From Paramacrobiotus metropolitanus (Eukaryota > Tardigrada > Eutardigrada > Parachela > Macrobiotidae): 64,000 nt of DNA. The stretch's first letter is position 1; each line of letters opens with the position of its first letter. The notes beneath the pieces were generated by a model. The model saw only the letters and a list, made by a program, of their open reading frames with translations. It had not been told where the DNA came from and ran no database searches. Both the position numbers and the translations under genes were made by a program. Location of the stretch: NCBI RefSeq assembly GCF_019649055.1, contig NW_026570429.1, forward strand, positions 62,001 to 126,000, in the 5' to 3' direction. This document shows, piece after piece, positions 47,205 to 58,692 of this stretch.

Positions 47205-47575
47205 GTTGTTTGTTTATGTTTATTTAGCTTAACGTCTACAACGATCAGGACAGGTTCCTGCATTAGGTTGTAGACTACCATAAAACAAAGACTTCACAAG
47301 ATAAATAAAATTTACAACAATTTAATATGATCAGTATGTAGGAAACGTTTAACCCACTTGAGGTCTTTCAACTTGATGGAATCCAGATAGGTTTGGAAAC
47401 AGTCGATGGTTCTGTACGCATCCTTAGGTAGCTTGAGTTCATTCCACAAACTAGCCGTCAGGAAAGAAAAGCTCCGTTCGCTTGAAAAAGTCCGTCCATC
47501 AGATAATTCCGTCGCAGTTGGCTCCACACCATATGGATGTTCTTCCAACGCCGTTATTTGCCTCGTTCTACCTGC
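47205..47575 (-). mobile_element. LINE 3' end (CR1/L2-like), 5'-truncated
   Basis: The minus-strand frame ends a reverse-transcriptase ORF: FSFLTASLWNELKLPKDAY, then FQTYLDSIKLKDLKWVKR. It is the same C-terminal module as in the LINE at 11.9-12.4 kb (LATLWNELRLPPEAY, FQKALDDVDW). A short 3' region ends in gctaaataaacataaacaaa, the kind of simple repeat tail CR1/L2 elements carry. It is truncated by incomplete reverse transcription, as is usual. Confidence 0.7.
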
Positions 47576-50500
47576 AACACAATCAGAAGCAGAAGATTTC
47601 TCGCGAAATTTGAAAAACCAGCTTCCGCGCGTTTCTCTCGTTTAGTGCCGGCACAATCGGCTGCATCTCATGGTGCAGGCCGGCAGCGCTTTTGCCGGAT
47701 TCGCTCGACAGAAGTATTAAGTTTACTGTAGCAGTGCTTTGGAAGGTTTATTGGAGTTCCCATAGACTATGAATAGGGCCGGGTCGTCAGAACTGTGGCT
47801 GCAGTTCGGCAGGTCTATTGGAGGAAAACCGCTTTCATGTCTACAGTCAACGGTGCAACATTCAACAGGCCGATATGTATGTTCCGGCTGCACAAGCATG
47901 TAGCATGGTAGGCCAAACTTGGCATTGGATTACCAGCTCCGGTGAGTGTTTGACGAAACCTCTTGGTCCCTGCTTTTATCCTTGTCCTGAATGTACTCAC
48001 TTTTAAGTGCATGTTGGAAGTCCTTGCAAATTCGTACACTATTTCCATTGCCGTTGTTCTAAGAGTACGAGATGATTGAATGAGCCATTCCACTATTAAC
48101 AGATCACTAGTAGACCCCGCGCAAACTGCGCGGAATAAATCACCGATGGATGAATTGCAAGAAATATACTCGTATAAACTCTTAATGATGTTTTAATTTT
48201 GCAGCCAGTTTGCAAATGCATACGTACATTTTCAAATTCCAGCACATTCTACGCTTCTTTCATGCTTAAAAATGTAAAAAAATCAAATTACACAATACAC
48301 ATACAGTTTAAAGTGAGGTGCAGCTACTGTACTGGTAACCGTAGCTGACCATGGTGAGTTCACTGTTTAACCGATGATTTTATTCAGATCATTTGTTTTA
48401 AAAATTGTCCCGTTCAGTGCACTGCAGAGATAACCGCAATATGTAGATCTCAAAACCTGCCGTATATGTTTATGTTTTAAAAAAAACTCCTTTGAGTTTT
48501 TTCCCATGACCTAGTAGCATGAGAATTTTGGCCACCACACTTATTAATGATTTCCATCGTCGGACGCTTTTTGAATTTCAGTTCGCTTGTTGAAATCGTA
48601 TTTTACAATCCAGCTCATTCTAAAATATTTTACTACATTACACGTTTTCCCATTTCAGTGATTTTACACCGGAAGCTGGCCCACAGATCGCAGTGTCTCG
48701 CTTATACTCGTATCTGTATTGCTGCTCCGCGAGCTCCGCTCGCGCCGCAGCTCGGCATCGCCTGCGGCTCCGCCTTCTGTTACAACTGACAAACTGTTCG
48801 CGTTTCACAAAATTGTCGTCGTAAATAATGAGTCTTCCACCTTGGTTGCAGTTCGCCCCACATTCTGATACAACCACATTCTGCTACTGCATAAGCGGTT
48901 GCACATTTGCTGTAAACAGTTTACAGTCCAAGCACTAAACGATAGGATCGTATGTGCAGTTTAAAAATTAATGTACTGCATAGTCTGCATATATTAAACA
49001 CAAATACTTTATACTGCAATTTACATGCTGTAGCTTGTCTCTACTCTCTGACAGCATTGCCCGCTGCCCACTGAAAATGCAAGGACTGTAACAACCGCAC
49101 CCGCCCCTGGAAGCGCTACTATAAATTACCAAACAATTGCGGATGGCAGCTACGTGAAAAACTGGGGTTTTGAGCTGTTAGCCCGTTCCATACTCGCGTA
49201 CATAAGGAAGGTCTCCTTTACCCATTGTTTACTTTTCTAACTCTTACTGTCTTTAAAAAAGCTTCTGGTAAAAAAATGTGTAAAGTGTAAACCACGGCTT
49301 CTTGATGATACTGTACATGTCATTACATAGGCATAAGAGTCGAAGAGGAGCTCGAAGAACGGCGTTTTTGCTGTAGAGTCGTATACCCAGTACAGTGGTG
49401 GGGTGGTCGATTTTGCAGTGGTGGGTTCTTCACTTTCCCATAGACTTTGTATGTTAGCTTTTCTTAAATTTTTCTTCTAAACTTTAGATTTTTCTCTAAA
49501 ACTGACTGTTGTCGCACCATCTACAAACCTGGCGCTATCGAATGACCTCAGTTTGGTTTAGTGTGTCGCTCAGAAAAGGGATCTTTGCATGGAATTCGCT
49601 AAGGCTTATTTTATTAATATATAGAGATACTGTAGTAGTTCCACAAAATTAGCATATATAACGGTTATAAAAGTGCTTGCGAACCCTGAGTACCTTGAAA
49701 GAGATGTTCAGATGTCTGTATTAACACCAATTTTCATGTTATCATTAAGACAAACACAAGCAATGCCAATCACAATTAAAACCAAACACAAACACCAGTG
49801 CCAAACACCATGCAATGCACAATGAACGGGTCACCCACTACACAGTTGTTTGGAAGTGAAAAATGCCTGCACAAAAATGAGTTGCCTAGTCGTGGCGACG
49901 CCTGCATCAATCTACAGTCAGTGTGGTAAATTTTGTGGCACGCCAACGATCACTGCTGCAAACTAACACGAAAATAAGTTTTCGCTCACCGGCGGATAGC
50001 TCTTGGGCAGCGAAGCCGCCTAGTTGCGCTAGTGCGAGGTGGCAGAAGAGATCATCAGCAACCGCTATGCGTGCGAATCGACGTCTGACAAATCTTAGCG
50101 TAATCTCCTAAAGAAATTGTGATCCGTGTGGGTCGCATTAACTTACATATGCTCCCAATTAAATTAACTAGGAGTGGACGGACATTTATTACCTGAGTAG
50201 GTAGCACCAGTGCATCCATGGCAGCTAAGTTACCAAACGAAACCCAAAACGCTTACGCGATGTAAAGCCAAAGGTAAATTCGAAAACAATTCGAAAACAA
50301 ACACCGTACCAGTGCAGAACGGTACGGAAGAAATAACACTACCATATGACCATTGTTCCGAACCGTTGCATTGTGTGAATCAATATTTCTATCACTCTGC
50401 CGAATTAGCAGCCTAGAGGGCGACTACATGAAATGTCTAGAGTCACGTAGGCAGCAGCATGTATAACTTGCATGCGAAACTGCCGCACAAAATGCTTTCT

Positions 50501-50691
50501 ACAAAATCTATGCCCACATGGAAAGTTTATGCAAAAAGAAAAATAAACAGCTTGAGCAGCTTATCACTGCCAATAGTAAATTAAAACATCAGACTTTTGT
50601 AAAATAGCCAAATTCAAATCGCATCACAAAGGTACACAAAAAATTATATTGCTGCTGTTGGAAAAAAAGCAGAAATTGCCTACTTCGCTCA
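47576..50691. other. About 3.1 kb with no gene recognised
   Basis: Many short frames, none with domain features, and no clear tandem or inverted repeat seen by eye. The 48.7-48.8 kb stretch is locally GC-rich. Confidence 0.4.
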
Positions 50692-53380
50692 TTAGCAGCA
50701 GGCACGGAACCCCGAGCTCCAGGGGTCTCGGTTTTCAAGAAATTCCGAATCGATAGCAATCATGGGTGCCTCTGGATTGCCGACCGAGCCACGCTGGTGC
50801 AGCGTATATGCTCCTGATTCGACGATGCATGAGTTTCGCCCGTTGCCTCGAAGGATCATCTCGCAGTCAGAAATCCAAGAATCCAAGTTAGGAAAGTCCC
50901 TCTTACTTTGTCTCAACTTACGATAAACTACGTTATAGATCTCGCCCCGACCGTCCGACTCGCCGGTCCTGCAAATTGACAGGGATCAAGATTTGGTAGT
51001 ATGTAGGTTAATAACCTAAGGTTATTATAAGCCGCTACCTACATCCAACGGCGAAAGTGGGACTGTCGATGATAAATTCGCCGCAGAATTTCAGGAATGT
51101 CGTTAGAGTTGATAATATAGGTCTGGAAAGTCCCTCCATGTCGCATCACCCGTTCGACCTGCTGCGCACCGTCGATCTGCACGCCGCGCACGTCCGCCAC
51201 ATCTCTACCGCCCACACGGCGTGGCTGCTCGTCGCAGGCAGGCCCTCGTGTTGACTGTTCCGAACCGTCAACCTGAACCCCGCGCACGTTCGCCACATCT
51301 CCACTGCCCACACGGCGTGGCTGCTCGTCACAGACTGGCCCTCGTGTTGGCTGTTCCGAATCGTCAACCCGAACGCCGCGCACGTCCGCCACATCTCTAC
51401 CGCCCACACGGCGTGGCTGCTCGTCACAGACTGGCCCTCGTGTTGGCTCTCCTGAATCGTCAACCCGAACGCCGCGCACGTCCGCCACATCTCTACCGCC
51501 CACACGGCGTGGCTGCTCGTCGCAGGCAGGCCCTCGTGTTGGCTGTTCCGAACCGTCACCCTGAACGCCGCGCACGTCCGCCACATCTCCACCGCCCACA
51601 CGGCGTGGCTGCTCGTCGCAGGCAGGCCCTCGTGTTGACTGTTCCGAACCGTCAACCTGAACCCCGCGCACGTTCGCCACATCTCCACTGCCCACACGGC
51701 GTGGCTGCTCGTCACAGACTGGCCCTCGTGTTGGCTGTTCCGAATCGTCACCCCGAACGCCGCGCACGTCCGCCACATCTCTACCGCCCACACGGCGTGG
51801 CTGCTCGTCACAGACTGGCCTCGTGTTGGCTCTCCTGAATCGTCAACCCGAACGCCGCGCACGTCCGCCACATCTCTACCGCCCACACGGCGTGGCTGCT
51901 CGTCGCAGGCAGGCCCTCGTGTTGGCTGTTCCGAACCGTCACCCTGAACGCCGCGCACGTCCGCCACATCTCCACCGCCCACACGGCGTGGCTGCTCGTC
52001 GCAGGCAGGCCATCGTGTTGGCTGTTCCGAACCGTCAACCTGAACCCCGCGCACGTTCGCCACATCTCCACTGCCCACACGGCGTGGCTGCTCGTCGCAG
52101 GCAGGCCCTCGTGTTGGCTGTTCCGAACCGTCAACCTGAACGCCGCGCACGTCCGCCACATCTCCACCGCCCACACGGCGTGGCTGCTCGTCGCAGGCAG
52201 GCCCTCGTGTTGGCTGTTCCGAACCGTCAACCTGAACGCCGCGCACATCCGCCACATCTCTACCGCCCACACGGCGTGGCTGCTCGTCGCAGGCAGGCCC
52301 TCGTGTTGGCTGTTCCGAACCGTCAACCTGAACGCCGCGCACGTCCTCCACATCTCTACCGCCCACACGGCTTGGCTGCTCGTCACAGACTGGCCCTCGT
52401 GTTGGCTGTTCCGAATCGTCAACCCGAACGCCGCGCACGTCCGCCACATCTCTACCGCCCACACGGCGTGGCTGCTCGTCGCAGGCAGGCCCTCGTGTTG
52501 GCTGTTCCGAACCGTCACCCTGAACTCCGCGCACGTCCGCCACATCTCCACCGCCCACACGGCGTGGCTGCTCGTCGCAGGCAGGCCCTCGTGTTGGCTG
52601 TTCCGAACCGTCAACCTGAACCCCGCGCACGTTCGCCACATCTCCACTGCCCACACGGCGTGGCTGCTCGTCGCAGGCAGGCCCTCGTGTTGGCTGTTCC
52701 GAACCGTCAACCTGAACGCCGCGCACGTCCGCCACATCTCCACCGCCCAAACGGCGTGGCTGCTCGTCGCAGGCAGGCCCTCGTGTTGGCTGTTCCGAAC
52801 CGTCAACCTGAACCCCGCGCACGTTCGCCACATCTCCACTGCCCACACGGCGTGGCTGCTCGTCGCAGGCAGGCCCTCGTGTTGGCTGTTCCGAACCGTC
52901 AACCTGAACGCCGCGCACGTCCGCCACATCTCCACCGCCCACACGGCGTGGCTGCTCGTCGCAGGCAGGCCCTGGTCTTGGCTGTTCCGAACCGTCAACC
53001 TGAACGCCGCGCACGTCCGCCACATCTCCACCGCCCACACGGCGTGGCTGCTCGTCACAGGCAGGCCCTCGTGTTGGCTGTTCCGAACCGTCAACCTGAA
53101 CGCCGCGCACGTTCGCCACATCTCCACTGCCCACACGGCGTGGCTGCTCGTCGCGGGCAGGCCCTCGTGTTGGCTGTTCCGAATCGTCATCCCGAACGCC
53201 GCGCACGTCCGCCACTTTTCCACTGTCTACAGTGCGTGACGGCTTCACAAGTTCAGTTCGCTGTATTACGACCGCTTTAGCATAGCATCTCAGGATAATG
53301 TTGTTGACGCGGGAAATCGCTACAATTGAACGAGCCAGTAAAATTTCTAGTTCGATGCACAAGCTAGAAACACAGTTCAC
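50692..53380 (-). CDS. Tandem-repeat protein gene (32-residue repeat), two or more exons
   Basis: The frame starts at ATG 53380. A 60-residue lead is followed by about 21 copies of a 32-residue unit (GDVADVRGVQVDGSEQPTRG, then PACDEQPRRVG; each with one Cys), then a unique end (RVMRHGGTFQTYIINSNDIP, RRIYHRQSHFRRW). A donor GTAGGT at 51042 and acceptor TTTGCAG at 50969 give a 74-nt intron with matching phase. The last exon, 50968-50692, encodes RKLRQSKRDFPNLDSW, DCEMILRGNGRNSC and AIDSEFLENRDPW. Near 51813 one C is missing from a run that other units keep, shifting the frame; this is either a real lesion or an assembly error in the repeat. No signal peptide or known family. The repeat is charged and probably disordered. 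Confidence 0.55.
51150..53230. repeat. 96-bp coding minisatellite, about 21 units
   Basis: Unit core cacacggcgtggctgctcgt, gcaggccctcgtgttggctgt, ccgaaccgtcaacctgaac and gccgcgcacgtccgccacat, recurring every 96 bp (for example ggcgtggctg at 52081 and 52177). At least two unit variants alternate (cgcaggcagg or cacagactgg; ctccactgcc, ctccaccgcc or ctctaccgcc), including blocks of several units repeated as a higher-order pattern. Because 96 is divisible by three and the unit lacks stops, the array is open in several frames on both strands. Confidence 0.95.
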
Positions 53381-53803
53381 AAAGAAGCGAAATTAATGGT
53401 AAAAAATTTTCGAATGTCACCTTTTCCGACGTATGCAGCTCAGTTCTGTGACGTTTTCAAGAAACTTACCGTTCGTCTGCACAATGCAGAATTTCGAATA
53501 ATCTATATTTGCACTTGTCATAATAACCGACTAATTCTACTAGTGCGATGTGTACTATCTGTAGAGATGGTCCGCTTATAAAACTGTTTTAAGTTGAGCG
53601 TCCAAAAAAAAACTGAATGAAGCCTCGAGTGCAGTTTGTTGGCTGCCGTATCGCTGACTGTAAAGCGAATAGGAGGCCCGTCATTTGTAGTAGGCTATCC
53701 ATCTTGCAATGGCAGCCGGTTTTAGAAGTCAAAATAATATGAACGTAATATGGCATATTTGCAACCCCCACCCCCACAAAGTTAAGAAGCGTAATTCGTT
53801 TTA

Positions 53804-53967
53804 GGCCTCGTCCCGAATTCAAACCGAATCTCGTTTCGATACAGCAACTCCACCTCGCGAGGTGCCTTCGCGTACCGTATCTGTAGGCGTGGCCACTGCA
53901 TACAGCCACCTCGTGCGGTTGAGCAACCGTACCATAACGAGATTCGCTTCGAATTCGGGACAAGGCC
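53804..53967. mobile_element. PIF/Harbinger-type MITE with TTA target duplication
   Basis: A 164-bp element. Left end ggcctcgtcccgaattcaaa, right end in reverse complement ggccttgtcccgaattcgaa. Matching continues for about 60 bp per arm (cgaatctcgtt, then cgaggtg). It is flanked on both sides by TTA (53801-53803 and 53968-53970), the 3-bp target duplication of PIF/Harbinger elements. A transposase of that superfamily lies at 31.3-32.2 kb, though a direct relation between the two is unproven. Confidence 0.8.
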
Positions 53968-53970
53968 TTA

Positions 53971-54539
53971 GTGGTCACTATCTAAAATTATAGCCACTGT
54001 GTTCGCTTTGCATTCTTGGCAAGCAATAACTGATTTTTCTTCAAAATAGTACAATATGTGTCAAGATTTTAGAAACAGCTGACTATCAGATCATTCAGAT
54101 GTAAGAAAAGCGAAATCACGCTTAACCTTCTTGACGACCGGGAGAGCACTCCGCAACTATTCTGCTTTTCTGGCAAAACTAAATTCCTAGTTCTAATATC
54201 TTAGTTCTGCGCATGTAGCATAACAAACATAATTTGCACTTGCGAAGGAATTATAGCGTACTGTCATGTTTCGTTAATTTGAAATTGCCCCACAGAGCTG
54301 GACTAATTCCATTGCATGCGCATAATGCTTAATTTTTCCCTAATGAATAGTAATTGGTATTTTTGTACCAAGTTCAGTTTTACTCCGGTTTTTAATTCGC
54401 TGGTTAATTTTGAAACAGCGAGCAATACGGTAAATGAATGCCAACTAGTGTCCGGAGTCGCCAACTTTTCTGTGCAAATGATTATTTACTTCTCTAATAA
54501 ACGCTGGTACCTCACTTTATTTTCGTTAACACAATACAT
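53971..54539. other. No gene seen
   Basis: AT-rich flank of DIRS-type fossil 2. Its exact left end was not found. Confidence 0.35.
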
Positions 54540-54611
54540 GACAGAATCGCTACAGACATGGGGGGAACGAAAGGGCACCGAAGTGCCAACAACAACACGG
54601 TGCGAAGCGCC

Positions 54612-55574
54612 CTAAGGACGCCCAAAATCCCCCAAACTGGTCGATACCGTTTCGGCGAAGTGGGATCGAAGGTCTCGAGTGCGGTCCGCATAACGTTCAA
54701 AGCACTGACTGGCCCAAGTGCCCTGAGCTTTCAGTTCATCCGGTGACACGCCGGCGGCAGCCGCAAAGGTGGCACCACCTCTACGGAAACTGTGCAGCGA
54801 GTAGCGGCGGGGATCATATCCGGCGGTTTTAAGGAGGTTTTTCAGAAAGCGCTGAAACTTGTTTGCGGTCAGCGGTTCCAGTTTCCGGTTTGCGGTTTTG
54901 ATAGAGAACGGCGACGCATGCGGGTGTTTCATGACCTTTTTCTCAATGGCGGAGAATGCCTGTACCGGGCAAAGCGGGGAATTGGCTACCCGCGGCAACG
55001 GCAGCGTTATCATCTTCGAGGCATGTGCTGTTGTTTTAATCTGCGGCACAGTGATCTCAAGGCCGGAGGCGGTGCGTTTTATCCCACTGACTCGCAAGTA
55101 TTTGCTGTTTCCACTAAACTGCAGCAAGTTACTTTTGCGAAGGAGAGAAAAGAAAGCAAACAAGGCGGCTGCCCAGAAGGCTTTCCGGCATTGCTTGGGC
55201 AGAACAGACAGGTGGCGTTTAATGGCATACAAGATCTCCGGTGTTATAGGCAATCGAGCATTTGGCGTCTGCCTTTTCTTTCGCTGAACACCACGGAGTG
55301 TCTGTCGGATGCGGAAATGACCGAGATCTGGTGCTTCAAATCCCTTCGCGTGATGAAGCGACACCACGCTGGCCAGATAGTTGTTTATGGAGGTAAACTG
55401 CATCCTCGGAGAGAGGTGGGCAATATAGCGGCATAGCGTTTTAATCGTGGCCGGATATGGCCGCGCTGAAATGCTTTTGCAAAACCGGCGGTAGGCTTGC
55501 CACTGGCACTTTCTCGTGCGCAATGAGGAGGGCGCGAGTGAGGCTTTCCACAGTTTGCGCAGCCGTTTGTCCAA
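54612..55574 (-). CDS. Tyrosine recombinase of DIRS fossil 2
   Basis: About 320 residues of a phage-integrase-type recombinase: an N-terminal SAM-like core-binding region (RKCQWQAYRRFCKSI), the catalytic domain with LLRKSNLL, the HxxR box LHSFRRGGATFAAAAGV and the Tyr in CFERYADRT. The signature R-H-R-Y set is visible. It overlaps the end of the RNase H region, as DIRS genes commonly overlap. Confidence 0.85.
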   Translation of the reverse strand: MDKRLRKLWKASLAPSSLRTRKCQWQAYRRFCKSISARPYPATIKTLCRYIAHLSPRMQFTSINNYLASVVSLHHAKGFEAPDLGHFRIRQTLRGVQRKKRQTPNARLPITPEILYAIKRHLSVLPKQCRKAFWAAALFAFFSLLRKSNLLQFSGNSKYLRVSGIKRTASGLEITVPQIKTTAHASKMITLPLPRVANSPLCPVQAFSAIEKKVMKHPHASPFSIKTANRKLEPLTANKFQRFLKNLLKTAGYDPRRYSLHSFRRGGATFAAAAGVSPDELKAQGTWASQCFERYADRTRDLRSHFAETVSTSLGDFGRP

Positions 55575-57222
55575 TCGTCGCGTTTGGGTACCTGAAAAGG
55601 AAGCCTGGTGGTAAGGGGCGCACCGACCCTATACCCTGTGGAAGTGCCGATTGCAATAACGCGGGGTCGAGCGTATGGCGACTCAAGGCGTCGGCCACAA
55701 CATTAGCCTTGCCCGGTAAGTACGCTGCAGCAACCCGGAAATCGTACGCGAGTGAGGCGTAAAAGACAAGTTTAAGCCAAGACAGCGCATATTGATTTTT
55801 TGAACATGCGCGGTTAATAAAAGCAACAGTTTGTGTGATGTCGGATTCAATGACAACACGGAAGCCGGATAGTTGCGGAGCCCAAATAAGCAGCGGCAAG
55901 CAGGCGGCGACCAGCTCTAAAAAATTTATGTTGTTTAGCAGTGGAGCTTCAACAAGCGGCGTTGCGGCTCAAATCTTTTGCAGTTTTGCGGCTGGCTCAT
56001 AAGGTTGCCACGAACCCGCAAGTAGGTGACTCCCAAACGTGGCACCGAATCCGGCAAGGCACGCGTCTGTCCGTATGAAGACAGTTTCGCGTGGGGGCGA
56101 CAACAATGATGGACAAAGGCCATTCAGTGCTTTCGAAATCTCGTACCACCATTGTAGTTCAAATTTCAACGTTACCGTAAGCCTAGTGCGGTGACTTGGG
56201 CGGGCTAGCGGCCTCAGAGCGTCAATAAAGAGACGAGTGAAAGGACGGGCACCATAAATGGCTTTTGCGGCAAAATTGAGTCGACCGGCTAGCTGCTGCA
56301 GTTCTCTTTTGGTGACTTTTGACTTGTGCATGATCTCTTCAACTTGCGCGGTCAGTGTGCACAACTTGTCCTGCGGCAGTTCTACGGTAAGTTTTACCGA
56401 GTCCAGGATGATTCCCAGAAAGCGTATGCGGGTCGTAGGTGAAATCACTTTTTCCCAGTTAATTTCGAACCCTAGCTCCTTAAGCGTGGCAAGAAGGCAT
56501 TCTAGAGCGGCCTGGCAGATTAGGTTAGTGGCGCCAATGAGCAAAAAATCATCGAGGTAGCATATAATTCTGTGACCTTTCCGTCTCACCATGCGTGCAA
56601 TGGCCGATGACAGGCGGAAGAAAATAAAAGGCGCTATGCACAATCCAAAGCATAGGAAATTATCCACAAAGTAAGATTCGGGCTTATCATCAAAACTCCA
56701 GGCAAATCCTTGTAACTGTCTGTGAGGCGGGTACACCAGGACATGGAGATAGGCGGACTTTATGTCGACGAGTGCGTAATGGCAAGCATAGCTGCTGTTT
56801 TTCAGTGCATCGTCAACCGATTGCAGAGAAAACTTATCTGGGAAGATGTGCGAATTTAGGCTATCACTAAAAGGTCGACTGCAGTCGGTTATTGGGCGGA
56901 AGTTGTCTGAGTTGGCTTTCTGTATGGCGCCTGTGGCATGCACGCGTATTGGCTTTATTTGCTGGTGAGATATTTTACCGGCGGTGAGCCCGCTTAAGAA
57001 AAGTTTATCCAGGAAAGGTTTTGCTTGTTCGGACAGAGCACTGGCATAGTTTTTACATTCGGCTGGGCTTATAGCATCAAAATTTTCAACAATTTTAAAA
57101 CCGCATTTTAGCCCATTAAGAATAAAATTCCGATCAAAATCGTCACGCAAAAGGCTATCCCAGTTATTTATTCTTCGTGTTAAGGAACATATTTCATAAA
57201 GTGCCATAACCAACTTCGACAA
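55441..57222 (-). CDS. Reverse transcriptase and RNase H region of DIRS fossil 2
   Basis: RT landmarks are NFRPITDCSRPFSDSLNSHI, ALVDIKSAYLHV, GFAWSFDD and the catalytic CYLDDFLLIG. RNase H landmarks are FIRTDACLAGFGATFG, the VIESDITQTVAFINRACS stretch and LPGKANVVADALSRH. Fossil, with breaks not itemised. Confidence 0.8.
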
Positions 57223-57492
57223 TCAGTGTAAACAGCATTCCAATTAGAAATCTACAATGCGCTTGAAAGCGATTCGAATAAATTTCATATGACAGTTCTG
57301 TAGCATGCATTAGGCTGGCTTAAGACAATCGCACAAGGATGTAATTATTTAGGTTAGCAGACAGTCATTATTACTATCACGATTCTTAAACAAAAGGACA
57401 TGCCAAGAAATTAGGGGTTTGACCTGTATAATGCCCTTAACCCGGATTCCATCGCGACAGACAATCAGTGGCCCAGAAAAACAAGCAGTCGG

Positions 57493-58692
57493 CTAGTTAG
57501 ATCCGGTGGCAGTGTGGCGCAATTGCGGACAATTTTGGCGGCCATGACCTGGTTGTTTGCACTTGTAGCACTCATGGCGATAATTGCAGCCAGGACAGCC
57601 ATCTTTGTTGAAACGCCCGCACACGGGCGCCGACGAGTTTCCGTTGCGTGCATGACCACTGGCTGGCATAGCGGCGTTGGCAGTCGACGTGGAAGGAACC
57701 AGTGCATTTGTTCCCGCAATAGAGTGGCGGCAGTAGCTGGCGGCGTGGAAATGGGCTGCGGCGATATTCTCTCGCTTCGCCACGTCATCCAAAGCCCAAT
57801 GCTGATGCTTGGCGCGGGAGCGGAAGTCCTGGTCGAAAGCAAGGATGCTGCGGGCATAATAATCCTTGCGCTTCTGAGCCAAGTAGTCCAGGTAGTCGGC
57901 GAATTCTTGGGCGGTTTTTAGGTGCTTTGGGTTTGGCGATTGCAGAAGGCGCTTAAGCGTTTCCATGTTACCCGCCCAGAATTCATCCAGCGTTAAATCG
58001 GACCATTTGAGCTTGCTCTTGACCTTTCCGTTGGCACCCAGGCTGGCTTGGGCAAACACAAACTTATGTGGGCGGCGCAACGTGCGGGCTTCCGTGCTCA
58101 GATCAGACCAGGATGCCTGGTTATGGGACTTACCACTGGCCGAACTGGAAGAGCTGCTGCTGGATGAGCGGGATGAGCTACGGGAGGACGAAGTGGAGCT
58201 GGAACGGCTGCTAGAGCGTGAGGGAGAGCGAGAGCGGCGCTGCTTTTTGGCCTTCGATGGTTTCCCGGCGTCGCCATCCACGATAACGTTGCGCTTGTGC
58301 TTGGCGTCGCTGATGACCTTTAGGGCAGCGACGCGGGGCTCATAGGCTTGGAACTCTTTAATGCGGCGGCGGTCACCAATCTTCTTAACGATCGTGTCCA
58401 TGTCCTCCGACAGCAGCAATGGCAGGTGAGATGGTTCGGTGATGTTCTCTTCCTGGAGTGCTGCGATTGTCTCTTGGCTGAGGCCCATTTCGGCAAGGCT
58501 TCGTGGTGGCTGAGCTGGTTCTTGGCGTTGCTGGCCGGCACGGACAAGTGGTTGATCTTTCGGGTAGAAATGATCAATCAGGCGGTCGGCAAGGGTGGTG
58601 ATTCCCCCTTTGGCAGATAAACCGGCGTCTTTACAGGCGGCTCTCAGAGCGGAAAGTGACATATTCTTATAGTCGGAAGCAGAAGGTGCCAT
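57493..58692 (-). CDS. Gag-like part of DIRS fossil 2, with SAP motif and zinc knuckle
   Basis: About 400 residues. Residues 12-42 form a SAP-like helix pair (LSALRAACKDAGLSAKGG, then LADRLIDHF), a DNA-binding motif of chromatin proteins. Residues 145-195 are a serine/arginine-rich tract. Near the end is a CCHC knuckle (CYKCKQPGHGRQNC). A SAP motif in the first protein may help chromatin or DNA contact, which is an inference. Relic of the element, not a host gene. Confidence 0.75.
   Translation of the reverse strand: MAPSASDYKNMSLSALRAACKDAGLSAKGGITTLADRLIDHFYPKDQPLVRAGQQRQEPAQPPRSLAEMGLSQETIAALQEENITEPSHLPLLLSEDMDTIVKKIGDRRRIKEFQAYEPRVAALKVISDAKHKRNVIVDGDAGKPSKAKKQRRSRSPSRSSSRSSSTSSSRSSSRSSSSSSSSSASGKSHNQASWSDLSTEARTLRRPHKFVFAQASLGANGKVKSKLKWSDLTLDEFWAGNMETLKRLLQSPNPKHLKTAQEFADYLDYLAQKRKDYYARSILAFDQDFRSRAKHQHWALDDVAKRENIAAAHFHAASYCRHSIAGTNALVPSTSTANAAMPASGHARNGNSSAPVCGRFNKDGCPGCNYRHECYKCKQPGHGRQNCPQLRHTATGSN

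Noticed and set aside
47815-48093. 92-codon minus-strand frame
   Set aside because: No recognisable domain, hydrophobic pattern or splice context beyond chance.
51221-53280. Long plus-strand frames of 205 and 485 residues through the 96-bp array
   Set aside because: They are by-products of a stop-free repeat whose length is a multiple of three. They lack unique coding ends, whereas the minus frame has them.
55457-58620. Plus-strand frames opposite DIRS fossil 2
   Set aside because: Shadows of the GC-rich minus-strand coding regions.
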